64,000 nucleotides of DNA, from assembly GCF_001989615.1 (NCBI RefSeq), contig NZ_CP019068.1, forward strand, positions 212,814 through 276,813. Direction: 5' to 3'. This document shows, piece by piece, positions 35,535 through 45,030 of this stretch. A program made the translations under genes and the position numbers. The stretch is from Halorientalis sp. IM1011. Lineage in GTDB: Archaea > Halobacteriota > Halobacteria > Halobacteriales > Haloarculaceae. Numbering within the stretch: the first letter of the stretch is position 1; the number at the start of each line of letters is the position of its first letter. Below the pieces are notes generated by a model. The model did not search any database and was not told the origin of the DNA. It saw nothing but the letters and a program-made list of their open reading frames with translations.

Positions 35535-35840
35535 CTATGGAAATTCATCGGGCAGTGCATCTTCATTGGTCAGGAGTAATTGGAGGAGTGGTGCGATCTC
35601 CTCGAACTGCGGGCCCCGTGTGACTGTTTGAGAATCCTGATCCCAACGAACATACCCCATGGCCTCTAATTTTGGAAGATGGGAATGGTGCATCTCTCGC
35701 CGAAGTCCGGTCAACGTTTTCTCCCCGGTGTGCACTGCTTCTGGAATCGGTACATCCTCCCGCGAGTCGCGTTCTAGGAGTGCTACGAGGACTCGCCGTC
35801 GTTGCGTATTGGACATCGCCTCGAACAGGCGATCGACCAT
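35535..35840 (-). CDS. Small winged-helix protein (DUF7344-like)
   Basis: 101 residues. VDRLFEAMSNTQRRRVLVAL then LERDSREDVPIPEAVHTGEK and EMHHSHLPKLEAMGYVRWDQ form an ArsR-like winged helix of the type fused to or found beside HalOD1 and HTH_10 proteins in haloarchaea. The Q-T-V-T-RGP strand pair gives the wing. No metal-binding cysteines are present. ATAATGG/TTAAAAACC just upstream (35841-35870) is AT-rich and probably holds its promoter. Same orientation as the downstream HTH_10 gene. Confidence 0.78.
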   Translation of the reverse strand: MVDRLFEAMSNTQRRRVLVALLERDSREDVPIPEAVHTGEKTLTGLRREMHHSHLPKLEAMGYVRWDQDSQTVTRGPQFEEIAPLLQLLLTNEDALPDEFP

Positions 35841-35933
35841 TGATAATGGTTATTGATTATGGTTTAAAAACCTTGCATCTGTAACCCCAAATACAGGACT
35901 GGATTCAAGAATCGGAATTGGCTCAGAGACAAT

Positions 35934-36950
35934 TCACCACCGGTTCTGTACTTCTTCGGCGAATCCGACGACTTCGTCAATCTCGAGCGTGGTTCCGTCG
36001 TCGAGGACGAGCGAACCCGAGTAGTGGCCAAAGACCTGGTGCTGGACGGTCTTGAGGAGCCCCAGGTTGGTTACGTCGTCGCGGTCGAACAGTGGCTCGA
36101 AGTGCATGTCGACGCGGTCGTTGGGACTCGTGATCTGCCAGGATTCCGTGTAGTCGTCGAAGTGAAATTCAACGTCAGTCAGCTTGTGGACGGTCCCGTC
36201 GTAGACGATGGCGTTCTCGGTTGCCTGCTCGCGGTCACTGAAGCCGTACCCGAAGTTCCACCCCACCCTGACACCGTCGAGGCGGGTCCCACCGGCCCCC
36301 CAGTACCACGTGCTGGTGTAGGGCCAGGCACCACGTCCCCAGTCGTGGACACCGAACAGTTCGGGTTCGTCTCCGTCCTCAGCCCGGTCCCCGAGTGTAA
36401 TCGAACCGCGAGCGGGTAGCGCCGGGTCTTTCATATTGTAGTAGAATCGACGCCGGTTCGCTTCCCAATCGGAGACGATGACGACCGCATCGACCTCCGG
36501 GTCCCGCTCCAGCGTCAGGTCGACGTGCAGACCGCGTCCGTCGTCGAAGGAGGGGTAATCGAGACTCACCGTCCGACCGTCCGAGGTGGGGACGAACTCG
36601 ACTTCGACGCCTCGGCGCTCGAGGCGGACGGCCCCAGATTCCGGGTGCGCAGGTAAGTCGAAGTTCCCGCGCGGGAGCGGCACGATCTCCGAGTCACCCA
36701 CTTCCTGATGAGTCTCGAAATCGAGCCACGAGGCGGAGAGCAGACCGAGATAGCCCAGATCCGCGACTGTGATCGCGACTCCGAACGACGGCCCGAGAAC
36801 GGCGTAGTAATCCCACTCCTTGATGCGCCACCACCCGGGAGCGATATCGTCCCGGTCGTACCGGCGAATGGGTGTTCGTGCCCACCCTCGCTCGACGAGC
36901 CGTCCCGAGTCGTCCAAGAGCGGGCCCTGCTCGGTGATCTCGTGTTGCAT
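35934..36950 (-). CDS. DUF2804-family protein
   Basis: 338 residues from ATG 36950; a TTG nine bases upstream is less likely. Diagnostic segments: WARTPIRRYDRDDIAPGWWR, IKEWDYYAVLGPSFGVAITV, YYNMKDPALPARGSITLGDR and GVHDWGRGAWPYTSTWYWGA. The family adopts a lipocalin/AttH-like double beta-barrel fold; its substrate is not known, though some relatives act on fatty or hydrophobic compounds. No signal peptide is seen. It stands alone next to the TnpB element and is the last gene before it. Confidence 0.85.
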   Translation of the reverse strand: MQHEITEQGPLLDDSGRLVERGWARTPIRRYDRDDIAPGWWRIKEWDYYAVLGPSFGVAITVADLGYLGLLSASWLDFETHQEVGDSEIVPLPRGNFDLPAHPESGAVRLERRGVEVEFVPTSDGRTVSLDYPSFDDGRGLHVDLTLERDPEVDAVVIVSDWEANRRRFYYNMKDPALPARGSITLGDRAEDGDEPELFGVHDWGRGAWPYTSTWYWGAGGTRLDGVRVGWNFGYGFSDREQATENAIVYDGTVHKLTDVEFHFDDYTESWQITSPNDRVDMHFEPLFDRDDVTNLGLLKTVQHQVFGHYSGSLVLDDGTTLEIDEVVGFAEEVQNRW

Positions 36951-37084
36951 AGATTCCAATTATCCTGGCAGTGTGATGAGAGTATGGGGGACAGTAGCAA
37001 ATTACTCACCGCCGCCCGGACGATTGTATATAATTCGCACAGTTATCGGGCAACCTGCACCGCTCCCGTCTCTCTATCTTGATT

Positions 37085-38578
37085 CAGCGAGAGAATCCCG
37101 GCCTTCAGGCCGTCATCAGAAATCCGCGATTTCTGATTGCCAGTCAGATGTAATCTGACGACCGGGCGTGAATCGCGTACGCCCGGTGCCACAGTCCGCG
37201 CGGGTCTGCCGGGCCGAATATTCCACTTCCACTCCGGTCGGCAAGCCATTATGTAGCCAGCCCGTCACAGGCTATGTATGGCGAATCAGGTCACGCGTAC
37301 CTACGTTGCGTCCATTCGCAACCACCAGCAGGTACGTGACGACCTCGATTCGCTTGGGTTCGCCGCCTCGAAACTCTGGAACGTCGCCCGGTGGACCTGC
37401 GACCGCATCTGGCACGAAACCGGGACGATTCCAGACCACGGTGTTCTCAAAGCCTACCTCAAGAGTCACGAACGCTACGCGGATTTGAACGCACAATCCA
37501 GTCAGGCAATTCTCGAAGAATTGGCTGAAGCGTTCGAGTCGTGGTACGCCCACCGCAAGAACGGTAACGAGGACGCGAACTCACCCGGCTACCGCAAGCA
37601 CGGCGACGACCACCCGCGCTCGACGATAACGTTCAAAGAGGACGGGTTCAAGCATGACCCCGACCACAACAGGATTCGACTCTCGAAGGGGGCGAATCTC
37701 AAAGAGTCGTGGTCGGACTTCGTTCTCTGCGAGTACGCCGTTGACACGGATGTGGCCGTACAGAACGTCCAGCAGGTCCGGGCGGTCTGGACTGGCGACA
37801 AGTGGGAGTTGCACATCGTCTGTCGTGTCGAGACGGGCGACCCGGACCCACCCGGCGACCGAGCAGCGGGCATCGACCTTGGCATCTGCAACTTCGCCGC
37901 CGTCGCGGTCGGTGACGAGGCCCTACTGTACCCCGGTGGCACACTCAAAGAGGACGACTACTACTTCCAGAAAGAGCGGGCAAAGTGCGACGACAGCGAC
38001 TCCCGCCAAGCACGACGACTGGACCGGAAGCGCCGGGGCAGACGTGACCACTTCTTGCACGCTGTTTCAGCGGATATGGTGGCCGAGTGTGCCGCCCGCA
38101 ATGTCGGGACGATTGCCGTGGGCGACCTGTCGGGCATCCGCGAGGGAACCGACTGGAGCGACCACGGCAATCTGGACCTCCACGGGTGGGCGTTCGACCG
38201 CTTCATCGAAATGCTGGAATACAAAGCCGCCGAGTGCGGCATCAGCGTGGAGCGCGTGGATGAACGTGGGACGTCCAAGTCCTGTGCGTCTTGCGGAACC
38301 ACCGACGACAGCCAGCGCGTCGAACGTGGGCTGTACGTCTGTGAGGCGTGTGGAATGGTCGCCAACGCCGACGTGAATGGAGCAGAAAACATCCGACAGA
38401 AGGTACTCCCGAGTCTCGCCTGTGACGGGGGAGATAGGGATAACGGCTGGATGGCACAGCCAGCGGTGCGCCTGTTCGATAAATCCACGGGGCGAGTAGC
38501 CCCACAAGAACAGGCGAACCGCGAACCATAATATCCCAACGCTTGGGAAACCGCGCCGTTTACGGCGCGGAGGATGTC
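37085..38578 (+). mobile_element. Second IS1341-type TnpB element with structured ends
   Basis: The left end has three successive perfect hairpins: GGCCT-TC-AGGCC at 37100-37111, ATCAGAAATC-CGC-GATTTCTGAT at 37115-37137 and GTCAGAT-GTA-ATCTGAC at 37143-37159. The right end has TCCCAA-CGC-TTGGGA at 38534-38548 and CCGCGCCGT-TT-ACGGCGCGG at 38551-38570 followed by AGGATGTCA. The right-end stem is the likely scaffold of the omega-RNA. tnpA is absent. Exact ends are estimated. Confidence 0.7.
37278..38531 (+). CDS. tnpB: TnpB-family protein with altered RuvC-II motif
   Basis: 417 residues. RuvC-I Asp (D200 in RAAGIDLGICNF) and RuvC-III Asp (D365 in NADVNGAENI) are present, and the zinc ribbon is intact (CASCG near 336-340 and CEACG near 355-359). 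The RuvC-II position where TnpB normally has Glu (VxxED-L) reads TIAVGDLSGIREG, with G282 instead of Glu. Many haloarchaeal TnpBs share a VGDL motif, so this may be a subgroup with a relocated catalytic acid (E289 or E311 nearby) or a nuclease-dead guide-binding protein. It differs clearly from the TnpB at 8582-9865, which keeps Glu. Confidence 0.88.
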   Translation: MANQVTRTYVASIRNHQQVRDDLDSLGFAASKLWNVARWTCDRIWHETGTIPDHGVLKAYLKSHERYADLNAQSSQAILEELAEAFESWYAHRKNGNEDANSPGYRKHGDDHPRSTITFKEDGFKHDPDHNRIRLSKGANLKESWSDFVLCEYAVDTDVAVQNVQQVRAVWTGDKWELHIVCRVETGDPDPPGDRAAGIDLGICNFAAVAVGDEALLYPGGTLKEDDYYFQKERAKCDDSDSRQARRLDRKRRGRRDHFLHAVSADMVAECAARNVGTIAVGDLSGIREGTDWSDHGNLDLHGWAFDRFIEMLEYKAAECGISVERVDERGTSKSCASCGTTDDSQRVERGLYVCEACGMVANADVNGAENIRQKVLPSLACDGGDRDNGWMAQPAVRLFDKSTGRVAPQEQANREP

Positions 38579-38728
38579 ATGTGTTGGCGGGGCGTCGTCG
38601 AGTCGTTTTTCACGGCGTCAGTATCTCCAGTCCGCAACTACCACGTACATACGATTATATGGTTGTTCATGGACGTTGGGACCGAATCATCGGTCAGAGA
38701 GCGCCCCAGCGCAAGGATCTGAACACTA

Positions 38729-39013
38729 ATGAACCCAGACTGGAACGAAGTCAGTTTCGTGATAAGCTCCCAATACCGAGTTGCAGTGTTGCGCCGCCTC
38801 TCCGAGGGTCCCGCAACACCGTCGCAAATCGCCACCGACGCTGACCTGGGAATCGCACATATCTCGCGGGCACTGCAGGGGGTCCGCGAACGAGACCTCG
38901 TCGAACTGCTGGTCTCGGAAGACCGCCGGAAGGGCCGTGTATACGGGATCACCGAGGAGGGGTCTCAGGTGTGGGAGCAAATCGAATCTGAGGAACTGGC
39001 ACCCATCGAGTGA
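38729..39013 (+). CDS. Winged-helix transcriptional regulator
   Basis: 94 residues. VISSQYRVAVLRRLSEGPAT then PSQIATDADLGIAHISRALQ and GVRERDLVELLVSEDRRKGR plus VYGITEEGSQVWEQIE give a complete winged helix of the MarR/ArsR-like haloarchaeal type. It lies 51 bases upstream of the methyltransferase gene in the same direction and may regulate or be co-transcribed with it. No ligand residues are apparent. Confidence 0.85.
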   Translation: MNPDWNEVSFVISSQYRVAVLRRLSEGPATPSQIATDADLGIAHISRALQGVRERDLVELLVSEDRRKGRVYGITEEGSQVWEQIESEELAPIE

Positions 39014-39064
39014 GAGGCGACACCCAACGGGAACACCTATTCGGCGGTCGGTCGTGCGTCCGAT

Positions 39065-39787
39065 ATGAAGGACGTCGTCCGGCGGAACTTCGACGCCAGC
39101 GTCGACGCATATTCGACCTACGAACGACGGACCAATCGCTTCACTGCGCTCGCGCAACTGCTCGCCGCCGAGATGCGCGCTCGCACGGACGGCGGTTTCG
39201 GGACCGTCCTCGATGCGGGCGCAGGGACGGGCGTGAGTACGCGCGTGGTTGCCGAGATGGCGACGGACACGATCGCCCTCGACATCAGCCGCGAGATGAT
39301 GGCCGAAATCGAATCTCCCACCCGTCTCCAGGCCGATTTCGACCAGTTGCCCCTCGTCGATCGGTCGGTCGACGGGGTCGCGTTCACTGCCTCGCTCTTT
39401 CTGGTCCCCGATCCCGAACCTGCAGTTCGGGAAGCCGCCAGAGTCCTCCGATCTGGTGGCGTGGTCGGAGCCGTCGCACCGCTGGGCTGGGTCCGGCCCG
39501 ACGGGAAAGACGTGTTCGAAGGCCTCGACCGCGAGTCGCGCTCCCCGGCCGGTGCAACTGAGGTCCGGGACGCCCTCGCGGACGCGTTCGCGATCACGAC
39601 GGGCACCTGGCGGTTTTCGACGACCGCCGCGAATTTGCGGCTCTTCCACGCGATTCCCGCGATGGCCGCGCGCCTCTATCCGAACCTGGACACCGAGGAA
39701 CGCGTCGCGAAAGCCCGCGAACTCCTCGATTCCCTCGACGGAACCTTCGAGCAGCGATGGCGCTGGATCGTCGGCGTTGCCGAATAG
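39065..39787 (+). CDS. Class I SAM-dependent methyltransferase
   Basis: 240 residues. Motif I is TVLDAGAGTGVSTRVVAEMA (about 48-67), followed by IALDISREMM with the SAM-ribose acid and FDQLPLVDRSVDGVAFTAS as motif IV. The overall plan matches the Methyltransf_11/25 group (BioC/UbiE-like). The start RNFDASVDAYSTYERRTNRF is typical of BioC-like and small-molecule methyltransferases. The acceptor is unknown. It is probably in one operon with the preceding winged-helix gene. Confidence 0.85.
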   Translation: MKDVVRRNFDASVDAYSTYERRTNRFTALAQLLAAEMRARTDGGFGTVLDAGAGTGVSTRVVAEMATDTIALDISREMMAEIESPTRLQADFDQLPLVDRSVDGVAFTASLFLVPDPEPAVREAARVLRSGGVVGAVAPLGWVRPDGKDVFEGLDRESRSPAGATEVRDALADAFAITTGTWRFSTTAANLRLFHAIPAMAARLYPNLDTEERVAKARELLDSLDGTFEQRWRWIVGVAE

Positions 39788-39827
39788 CCGGGTTCGAGGG
39801 GTGGTTCGTCCGCGTGGACCGCCGTCG

Positions 39828-40292
39828 TCACTCGGCGTGTTCGCGTTTCAAGGAGAGTGCCGTGCGGTCGAACTCGCAGACGAGCGGTTCCTCCTCGGCG
39901 TTTACCTTGAACACTTCGACGTGCATCGTCACGATTCCACGCTCGCCGTCGCTGGTCTCGCGTTTGTCGGTCACGGTCGACTGAACGCGGATGGTATCGC
40001 CGTGGAACACCGGATTCGGGTGTTCGACGTTGTCGTAGGACAGGTTCGCGACGATGGTGCCGTCGGTGGTGTCCGGAATGGTCAGGCCGACGGCCAGACT
40101 CATCGTGTAGAGCCCGTTGACCAGTCGCTCGCCGAACTCGGTGTCGGCCGCGAAGTCGGCGTCGAGATGCAACGGCTGCTGGTTCATCGTCATGTCGCAG
40201 AACTGCTGGTTGTCGCGCTCGCTGACGGTGCGTCGCTTCTCGTGTTCGATGGTCTCGCCGACCTCGAACTCCTCGTAGTACTTCCCTGTCAT
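39828..40292 (-). CDS. MaoC-family hot-dog hydratase
   Basis: 154 residues. The R-hydratase core is DMTMNQQPLHLDADFA (about 35-50, with the Asp/His pair region) and LVNGLYTMSLAVGLTIPDTT. MaoC proteins add water to enoyl-CoA thioesters. It is the last gene of the acyl-CoA operon, overlapping the carboxyltransferase stop by four bases, so it should hydrate that enzyme's product, for example methylglutaconyl-CoA to HMG-CoA. In bacterial liu clusters this step is done by a crotonase-family enzyme, so a MaoC here would be a non-homologous replacement. Confidence 0.85.
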   Translation of the reverse strand: MTGKYYEEFEVGETIEHEKRRTVSERDNQQFCDMTMNQQPLHLDADFAADTEFGERLVNGLYTMSLAVGLTIPDTTDGTIVANLSYDNVEHPNPVFHGDTIRVQSTVTDKRETSDGERGIVTMHVEVFKVNAEEEPLVCEFDRTALSLKREHAE

Positions 40293-42007
40293 AGGATGGT
40301 TCCGTGTTTCTTGTCCGGGAGGTCTTTCTCGACGGTCTCGTAGAACGCGAAGCGGTTCGTCAGCTCCTCCCGGAGGTCACTCGGCGGGACGATCTCGTCG
40401 ACGACGACCTCGCTGGCCATCCGGTGGATGTCGATGTCCTCGCGGTACTCCTCGCGGAGTTCCTGCTCACGCTGTGCGCGTTCGTCTTCGTCGTCGATCT
40501 CGGAGAGCTTCCGGGCGTAGACGGCGTTGATCGCCGCCTCCGGGCCCATGATCGCGATTTCGCCACTCGGAAGACCGATGGTCGATTCGGGATCGTAGGC
40601 CGGCCCGGACATCGCGTAGATCCCCGCGCCGTAGGCCTTCCTGACGACGACCGACTGTTTGGGCACCGTCGCCGAGGACGTGGCGTAGATCATCCGTTTG
40701 CCCTGTTCGAGGATTCCCTCCTTCTCGACGCCCGACCCGGCCATGAATCCCGGCGTGTCACAGAGGTACAACAGCGGGATGTTGTAGGCGTCACAGGTCC
40801 AGATGAACTGGGCTGCCTTTTCGGCGGCGTCGGGGAAGATCGCACCGGCCCGATGGTTGGGCTGGTTGGCGACGATGCCGATCGGCCGGCCGTCGATCCG
40901 GGCGAACGAGGTGATGATCTCCTTGCCGTACTCGGGCCGCAGTTCGAGCGTGGACCCGGCGTCGACCACCCGGTCGATCACGTCGAACATGTCGTAGCCC
41001 TTGTTCGGTTCCTGGGGGACGATGGAGTCGATGCCCTCGGGTGAGAACTTCGGCGACGTTCCCTCCGTCTGTGGCGGGTCCTCGTCGGCGTTGTCGGGCA
41101 GGTAGCCGATGAGTTTGGCGACGAGTTCGCGGGCGTGTTCCTCGTCCTCGGCGATCAGATCCGCGCTCCCGGAGTGTTTCGCGTGAACGTCGGGGCCGCC
41201 GAGGTCTTCCAGACTGATCTCCTCGCCGGTGACCATCTCGACCATCCGGGGACTGGCGATGGCCATCGCGCTCATCCCACGGACCATGACCGTGAAGTCC
41301 GCGAAGACGGGCGTGTACGCCGCGCCGGCGATGCTTGGGCCGTACAGCACGCAGATCTGCGGGACGCGCCCCGAGAGCATCGAGTGGTTGTAGTAGAACT
41401 TCCCGATGCCCTCGCGGTTGGCGAAAAAGCCCGTCTGCTGGTCGATCCGACCGCCCGAGGAGTCCATCAGGTAGAGCACGGGACGGCCCGTTTTCAGGGC
41501 CCGCTGTTGCATCCGCAGGAACTTCTCGACGCCCTTGGAAGCCATCGACCCGCGTTTGACCGTGTAGTCGTTAGCCATGAAGTGCAGGTCGCGGCCCTCG
41601 AACTCCGCGGCCCCGGTGATGAGCCCGTCGGCCGGGAGCTGGTCCTCGGCGTCGAACTCCGCGAACTTGCCGTCCTCGAACAGGAAGTCGTCACCGAACC
41701 AGAGGTCGACCCGATCGCGGACGAACAGCTTCCCCTGCTCTGGCAACTGTTCTTTGTACTTTTCGGGACCGCCCTGGAGGATCTCCTCGATCTCCTCGAT
41801 CAGGGTCTCCTCGCGTTCGGTCGGTCCGAGATCGGCCTCGACCTGTTCTTCGGTCGCGTCTCGCTCCGCGCCGTCGTAGCTGGCACTGCCGACCTCGTCG
41901 CCGCTGTCGACGACGAGGATCACGTCGTCCTCGAAGTGGGTCGCCAGCGCTTCGGCCATGGCCTGTGCCTCCGATTCGGTCGTGTCGTCCGGAATTCTGA
42001 TTCGCAT
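40289..42007 (-). CDS. Acyl-CoA carboxylase carboxyltransferase subunit
   Basis: 572 residues from ATG 42007, two bases after the biotin-subunit stop; an in-frame GTG at 42013 would overlap it. Both carboxyltransferase halves are present: an N-half with MDSSGGRIDQQTGFFANREG and GPSIAGAAYTPVFADFTVMV, and a C-half with GIVANQPNHRAGAIFPDAAE, LYLCDTPGFMAGSGVEKEG and RKAYGAGIYAMSGPAYDPES. It transfers CO2 from biotin to an acyl-CoA. Similarity of order to liu clusters suggests 3-methylcrotonyl-CoA; propionyl- or acetyl-CoA cannot be excluded. Confidence 0.88.
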   Translation of the reverse strand: MRIRIPDDTTESEAQAMAEALATHFEDDVILVVDSGDEVGSASYDGAERDATEEQVEADLGPTEREETLIEEIEEILQGGPEKYKEQLPEQGKLFVRDRVDLWFGDDFLFEDGKFAEFDAEDQLPADGLITGAAEFEGRDLHFMANDYTVKRGSMASKGVEKFLRMQQRALKTGRPVLYLMDSSGGRIDQQTGFFANREGIGKFYYNHSMLSGRVPQICVLYGPSIAGAAYTPVFADFTVMVRGMSAMAIASPRMVEMVTGEEISLEDLGGPDVHAKHSGSADLIAEDEEHARELVAKLIGYLPDNADEDPPQTEGTSPKFSPEGIDSIVPQEPNKGYDMFDVIDRVVDAGSTLELRPEYGKEIITSFARIDGRPIGIVANQPNHRAGAIFPDAAEKAAQFIWTCDAYNIPLLYLCDTPGFMAGSGVEKEGILEQGKRMIYATSSATVPKQSVVVRKAYGAGIYAMSGPAYDPESTIGLPSGEIAIMGPEAAINAVYARKLSEIDDEDERAQREQELREEYREDIDIHRMASEVVVDEIVPPSDLREELTNRFAFYETVEKDLPDKKHGTIL

Positions 42008-42009
42008 GG

Positions 42010-43839
42010 TCACTCCTCCAGGGCGACCAGCGTGTCGCCCATGTCCACGGAGTCGCCCTCGGCGATCGGAACCGACGCGACGGTCCCGCCGCCGGAGGCC
42101 ACCACGTCGTTCTCCATCTTCATCGCCTCCAGCACGCAGACGACGTCACCCGCTGCGATCTCGTCACCGGGTTCGACCTCGACCGACAGGATGGTTCCCT
42201 GCATCTCGGCCGTGATCGCACCCGCCGCGGCCACGTCCGGGGTGGTGCTACCCGACGAGCCGCCGGAACTCCCGCCGCTGGAGCCGCCAGCCGCCTCGCC
42301 ACCGGTCGGTGCCCGCGGGAGGCCGTCCTCGACGACCACGTCGAAGCGCTTCCCGTCGACCTCGACGGCGATCTCGTCGGTCGACGCCGACCCGGTGTCA
42401 CCACCGATCTCGTCGGTACCCCAGCGCTCGACCGCCGCGTCGAGATCGCTGTCGTCGAGTTCCTGATCGAGGTATTTCGTGGTGTGCTCGCCGCTGACGA
42501 AGCGCTCGTCGTCGAGCATCAACCGGTGGAACGGGATCGTCGTGTGGACGCCCTCGACGGTAAAGTGGTCGAGTGCGCGTCGCGACCGGCTCAGACAGTG
42601 CTCGCGGTCCTCGCCGGTGACGATGAGTTTCCCGATCATCGAGTCGTAGTCGCCGCCGATCTCGTCGCCCTGCGTGACCGCGTGATCGAGCCGGACGCCG
42701 ATACTGCTCGGGGGATCGTACGTCGTCAACGGCCCCGGCGTGGGTGCGAAGTCCGCGGCCGGGTTCTCCGCGTTGATCCGGTACTCGACGGCGTGACCCT
42801 CGATCTCCACGTCGTCCTGTGCGAACGCGAGTTCCTCGCCCGCGGCGACCCGGAGCTGCCAGCGCACGATGTCGATCCCGGTCACCTCCTCGGTGACGGT
42901 GTGTTCGACCTGGATCCGGGTGTTCACTTCCATGAAGTAGAATTCCGGTTCGGCGGCTGCGCCGCCTTCCCCTCGTTGCGTCTCCGACGCAACGCTGTCT
43001 TCAACGAGGAACTCTACGGTCCCGGCGTTCGTGTAGCCGGCTTCGCCGACGCCCCGCCGGGCGGCCTCGCCGATCTCCTCGCGTAACTCGGCGTCCAGCG
43101 CCGGACTGGGGGCTTCCTCGATGACCTTCTGGTGGCGGCGCTGGAGCGAGCAGTCACGCTCGCCGAGATGGCGGACGTTGCCGTGTTCGTCCGCGAGCAC
43201 CTGCACCTCGATGTGTTTCGGGGCTTCGAGGTACTTCTCGACGTAGACCGAGTCGTTGTCGAAGTACGCCTCGCCCTCGCGCTTTGCGCTCTCCAGCGCG
43301 TCCTCGACTTCGGCCTCGCTCCGGACGATCTTCATGCCGCGGCCGCCACCGCCGCCTTCGGCCTTGATGGCGATGGGATAGCCGTACTCCTCACCGAGTT
43401 CCCGGACCTCGGCGGGGTCGTCGACGGGCTCGGTCGTCCCGGGAACGACCGGGACGCCGGCGTCCTGCATGACGGTGCGGGCTTTCGTCTTCTCGCCCAA
43501 GGTCTCCATCGCGTCGCTGGGCGGGCCGACCCACGTGATCCCGTCGGCGGCCTCGACCCGAGCGGCGAACTCGGCGTTCTCCGCGAGGAAGCCGTAGCCG
43601 GGGTGGATCGCGTCGGCTTCGGCCCGCTGTGCCACGTCGACGATCTCGGCCTGATCGAGGTACGACTCGCTCGCGGGTGCCGGCCCGACGTTGTACGCCT
43701 CGTCGGCGTACTCGACGTGGCCGGCAGACCGGTCGGCGTCGCTGTAGACGGCGACCGTCTCGATACCTAACTCTTCGCATGCCGCCATCACGCGGACCGC
43801 GATTTCCCCGCGGTTGGCGACGAGAACTTTCTCGAACAT
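42010..43839 (-). CDS. Acyl-CoA carboxylase biotin carboxylase-BCCP fusion subunit
   Basis: 609 residues from ATG 43839. The biotin carboxylase domain starts [20 protein letters not shown], with the ATP-grasp glycine loop [15 protein letters not shown] (about 160-174), [35 protein letters not shown] and [17 protein letters not shown] Gly/Ser-rich linker at about 530-545 leads to a biotinyl domain with the biotin lysine in [10 protein letters not shown] near residue 573. A small acidic insertion ([17 protein letters not shown]) interrupts the conserved [11 protein letters not shown] region. The ATG overlaps the acyl-CoA dehydrogenase stop by one base. Confidence 0.92.
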   Translation of the reverse strand: MFEKVLVANRGEIAVRVMAACEELGIETVAVYSDADRSAGHVEYADEAYNVGPAPASESYLDQAEIVDVAQRAEADAIHPGYGFLAENAEFAARVEAADGITWVGPPSDAMETLGEKTKARTVMQDAGVPVVPGTTEPVDDPAEVRELGEEYGYPIAIKAEGGGGGRGMKIVRSEAEVEDALESAKREGEAYFDNDSVYVEKYLEAPKHIEVQVLADEHGNVRHLGERDCSLQRRHQKVIEEAPSPALDAELREEIGEAARRGVGEAGYTNAGTVEFLVEDSVASETQRGEGGAAAEPEFYFMEVNTRIQVEHTVTEEVTGIDIVRWQLRVAAGEELAFAQDDVEIEGHAVEYRINAENPAADFAPTPGPLTTYDPPSSIGVRLDHAVTQGDEIGGDYDSMIGKLIVTGEDREHCLSRSRRALDHFTVEGVHTTIPFHRLMLDDERFVSGEHTTKYLDQELDDSDLDAAVERWGTDEIGGDTGSASTDEIAVEVDGKRFDVVVEDGLPRAPTGGEAAGGSSGGSSGGSSGSTTPDVAAAGAITAEMQGTILSVEVEPGDEIAAGDVVCVLEAMKMENDVVASGGGTVASVPIAEGDSVDMGDTLVALEE

Positions 43840-45005
43840 CAGTATGACTTGGGGAAACCGAGTTCCTGGCTGATGTGGTTGTACGCCATCTGCTGGGAGA
43901 CCGGGGCCAGCCGCGTGAGGTTGATCTCGCGCCACCAGCGCTCGACGTCGTACTCCTTGGCGTAGCCCCAGCCGCCGAAGGCCTGCATCGACTGCTTGAC
44001 CGCCTCGATGCCGGCGCTGACGGCCGTGGCCTTGGCCACGTTAGTCTCGTAGCCACACTCCTCGCCCTGATCGTAGAGCCACGAGGCCTTCTCACGCATC
44101 AGCGACGCCGTCTCCATACGCGCGTAGGCCTGCGTGATCGGGAACGAAACGGCCTGGTGGCTGCCGATGGGCGCGTCGAACACCTCGCGGTCGTTGGCGT
44201 ACTGGATGGCGGTGTCGGCGGCCAGTTTGCCGATGCCGGTGCCGGCGGCCGAGAAGCCGATCCGTTCCGGGTTCAGCATGTCGACCAGCGCCCACCACCC
44301 CTCGTCTGCCTCGCCCAGCAGGTTCTCCTCGGGGACGCGTACGTCCTCGATGAAGACCTCACAGGACTTGGAGTAGTTGATGCCGTGTTTGTCGATGGGC
44401 GCGACGTCGATCCCGGGGTCGTCCATGTCGATGATGAACAGGCTGATCCCGTCGGTCCCGCGGTCGACGTCTTCGCGTGGCGTCGTGCGCGTGACGAGGA
44501 TCATGTTGTCGGCCCGATCCGAGAAGGTGATCCACGCTTTCTGTCCGTTGAGGACGTACTCGTCGCCGTCCTTCTCCGCGCGGGTCGCGACGTTCAGCGT
44601 GTTCGTCCCGGCCTCGGGTTCGGTGATCCCGATCGAGAAGTTTCGCTCACCGTTCGCGATGTCCGGCAGGTAGGTCTCCTTCTGTTCCTCGGTGCCGTTC
44701 TCGCGGATGCCGACGGCGGCCATCCCCGCGGTCAGTACCAGGTACCAGGTGCCGGCCATGCCACAGCCCTCGGCACAGAGGGTCTCCATGGCCAGTCCCA
44801 TCTCCTGCATGCCCATGCCGGCCCCGTCGTACGCCTCGGGGACGAGCAGGCCGTGGAAGCCGGCTTCGGCCAGTTCGTCCCAGAACCCCTGGGCGAACTC
44901 CCCGGCTTCCTCTTTCTCGCGCCAGTACTCGGGTCCGTACTCGGCCGCCACGTCCTCGGCGGTCGACCGAATCATCGAACGTTCCTGCGTCGTGTCGAAA
45001 TTCAT
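43839..45005 (-). CDS. Acyl-CoA dehydrogenase
   Basis: 388 residues, the standard ACAD length. Signatures: [58 protein letters not shown] and the C-terminal [20 protein letters not shown]. It introduces a C2-C3 double bond using FAD, passing electrons to ETF. The catalytic base position is within the C-terminal third and cannot be assigned firmly by eye. It sits between the ligase and the carboxylase subunits, as isovaleryl-CoA dehydrogenase does in leucine pathways; that substrate is inferred from context. Confidence 0.92.
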   Translation of the reverse strand: MNFDTTQERSMIRSTAEDVAAEYGPEYWREKEEAGEFAQGFWDELAEAGFHGLLVPEAYDGAGMGMQEMGLAMETLCAEGCGMAGTWYLVLTAGMAAVGIRENGTEEQKETYLPDIANGERNFSIGITEPEAGTNTLNVATRAEKDGDEYVLNGQKAWITFSDRADNMILVTRTTPREDVDRGTDGISLFIIDMDDPGIDVAPIDKHGINYSKSCEVFIEDVRVPEENLLGEADEGWWALVDMLNPERIGFSAAGTGIGKLAADTAIQYANDREVFDAPIGSHQAVSFPITQAYARMETASLMREKASWLYDQGEECGYETNVAKATAVSAGIEAVKQSMQAFGGWGYAKEYDVERWWREINLTRLAPVSQQMAYNHISQELGFPKSY

Positions 45006-45030
45006 TGTATATTGTCTCTCCTGCTGCGTC

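Noticed and set aside
41135..42466. Plus-strand open frame of 443 codons
   Set aside because: Antisense to the carboxylase genes; composition is that of a shadow frame.
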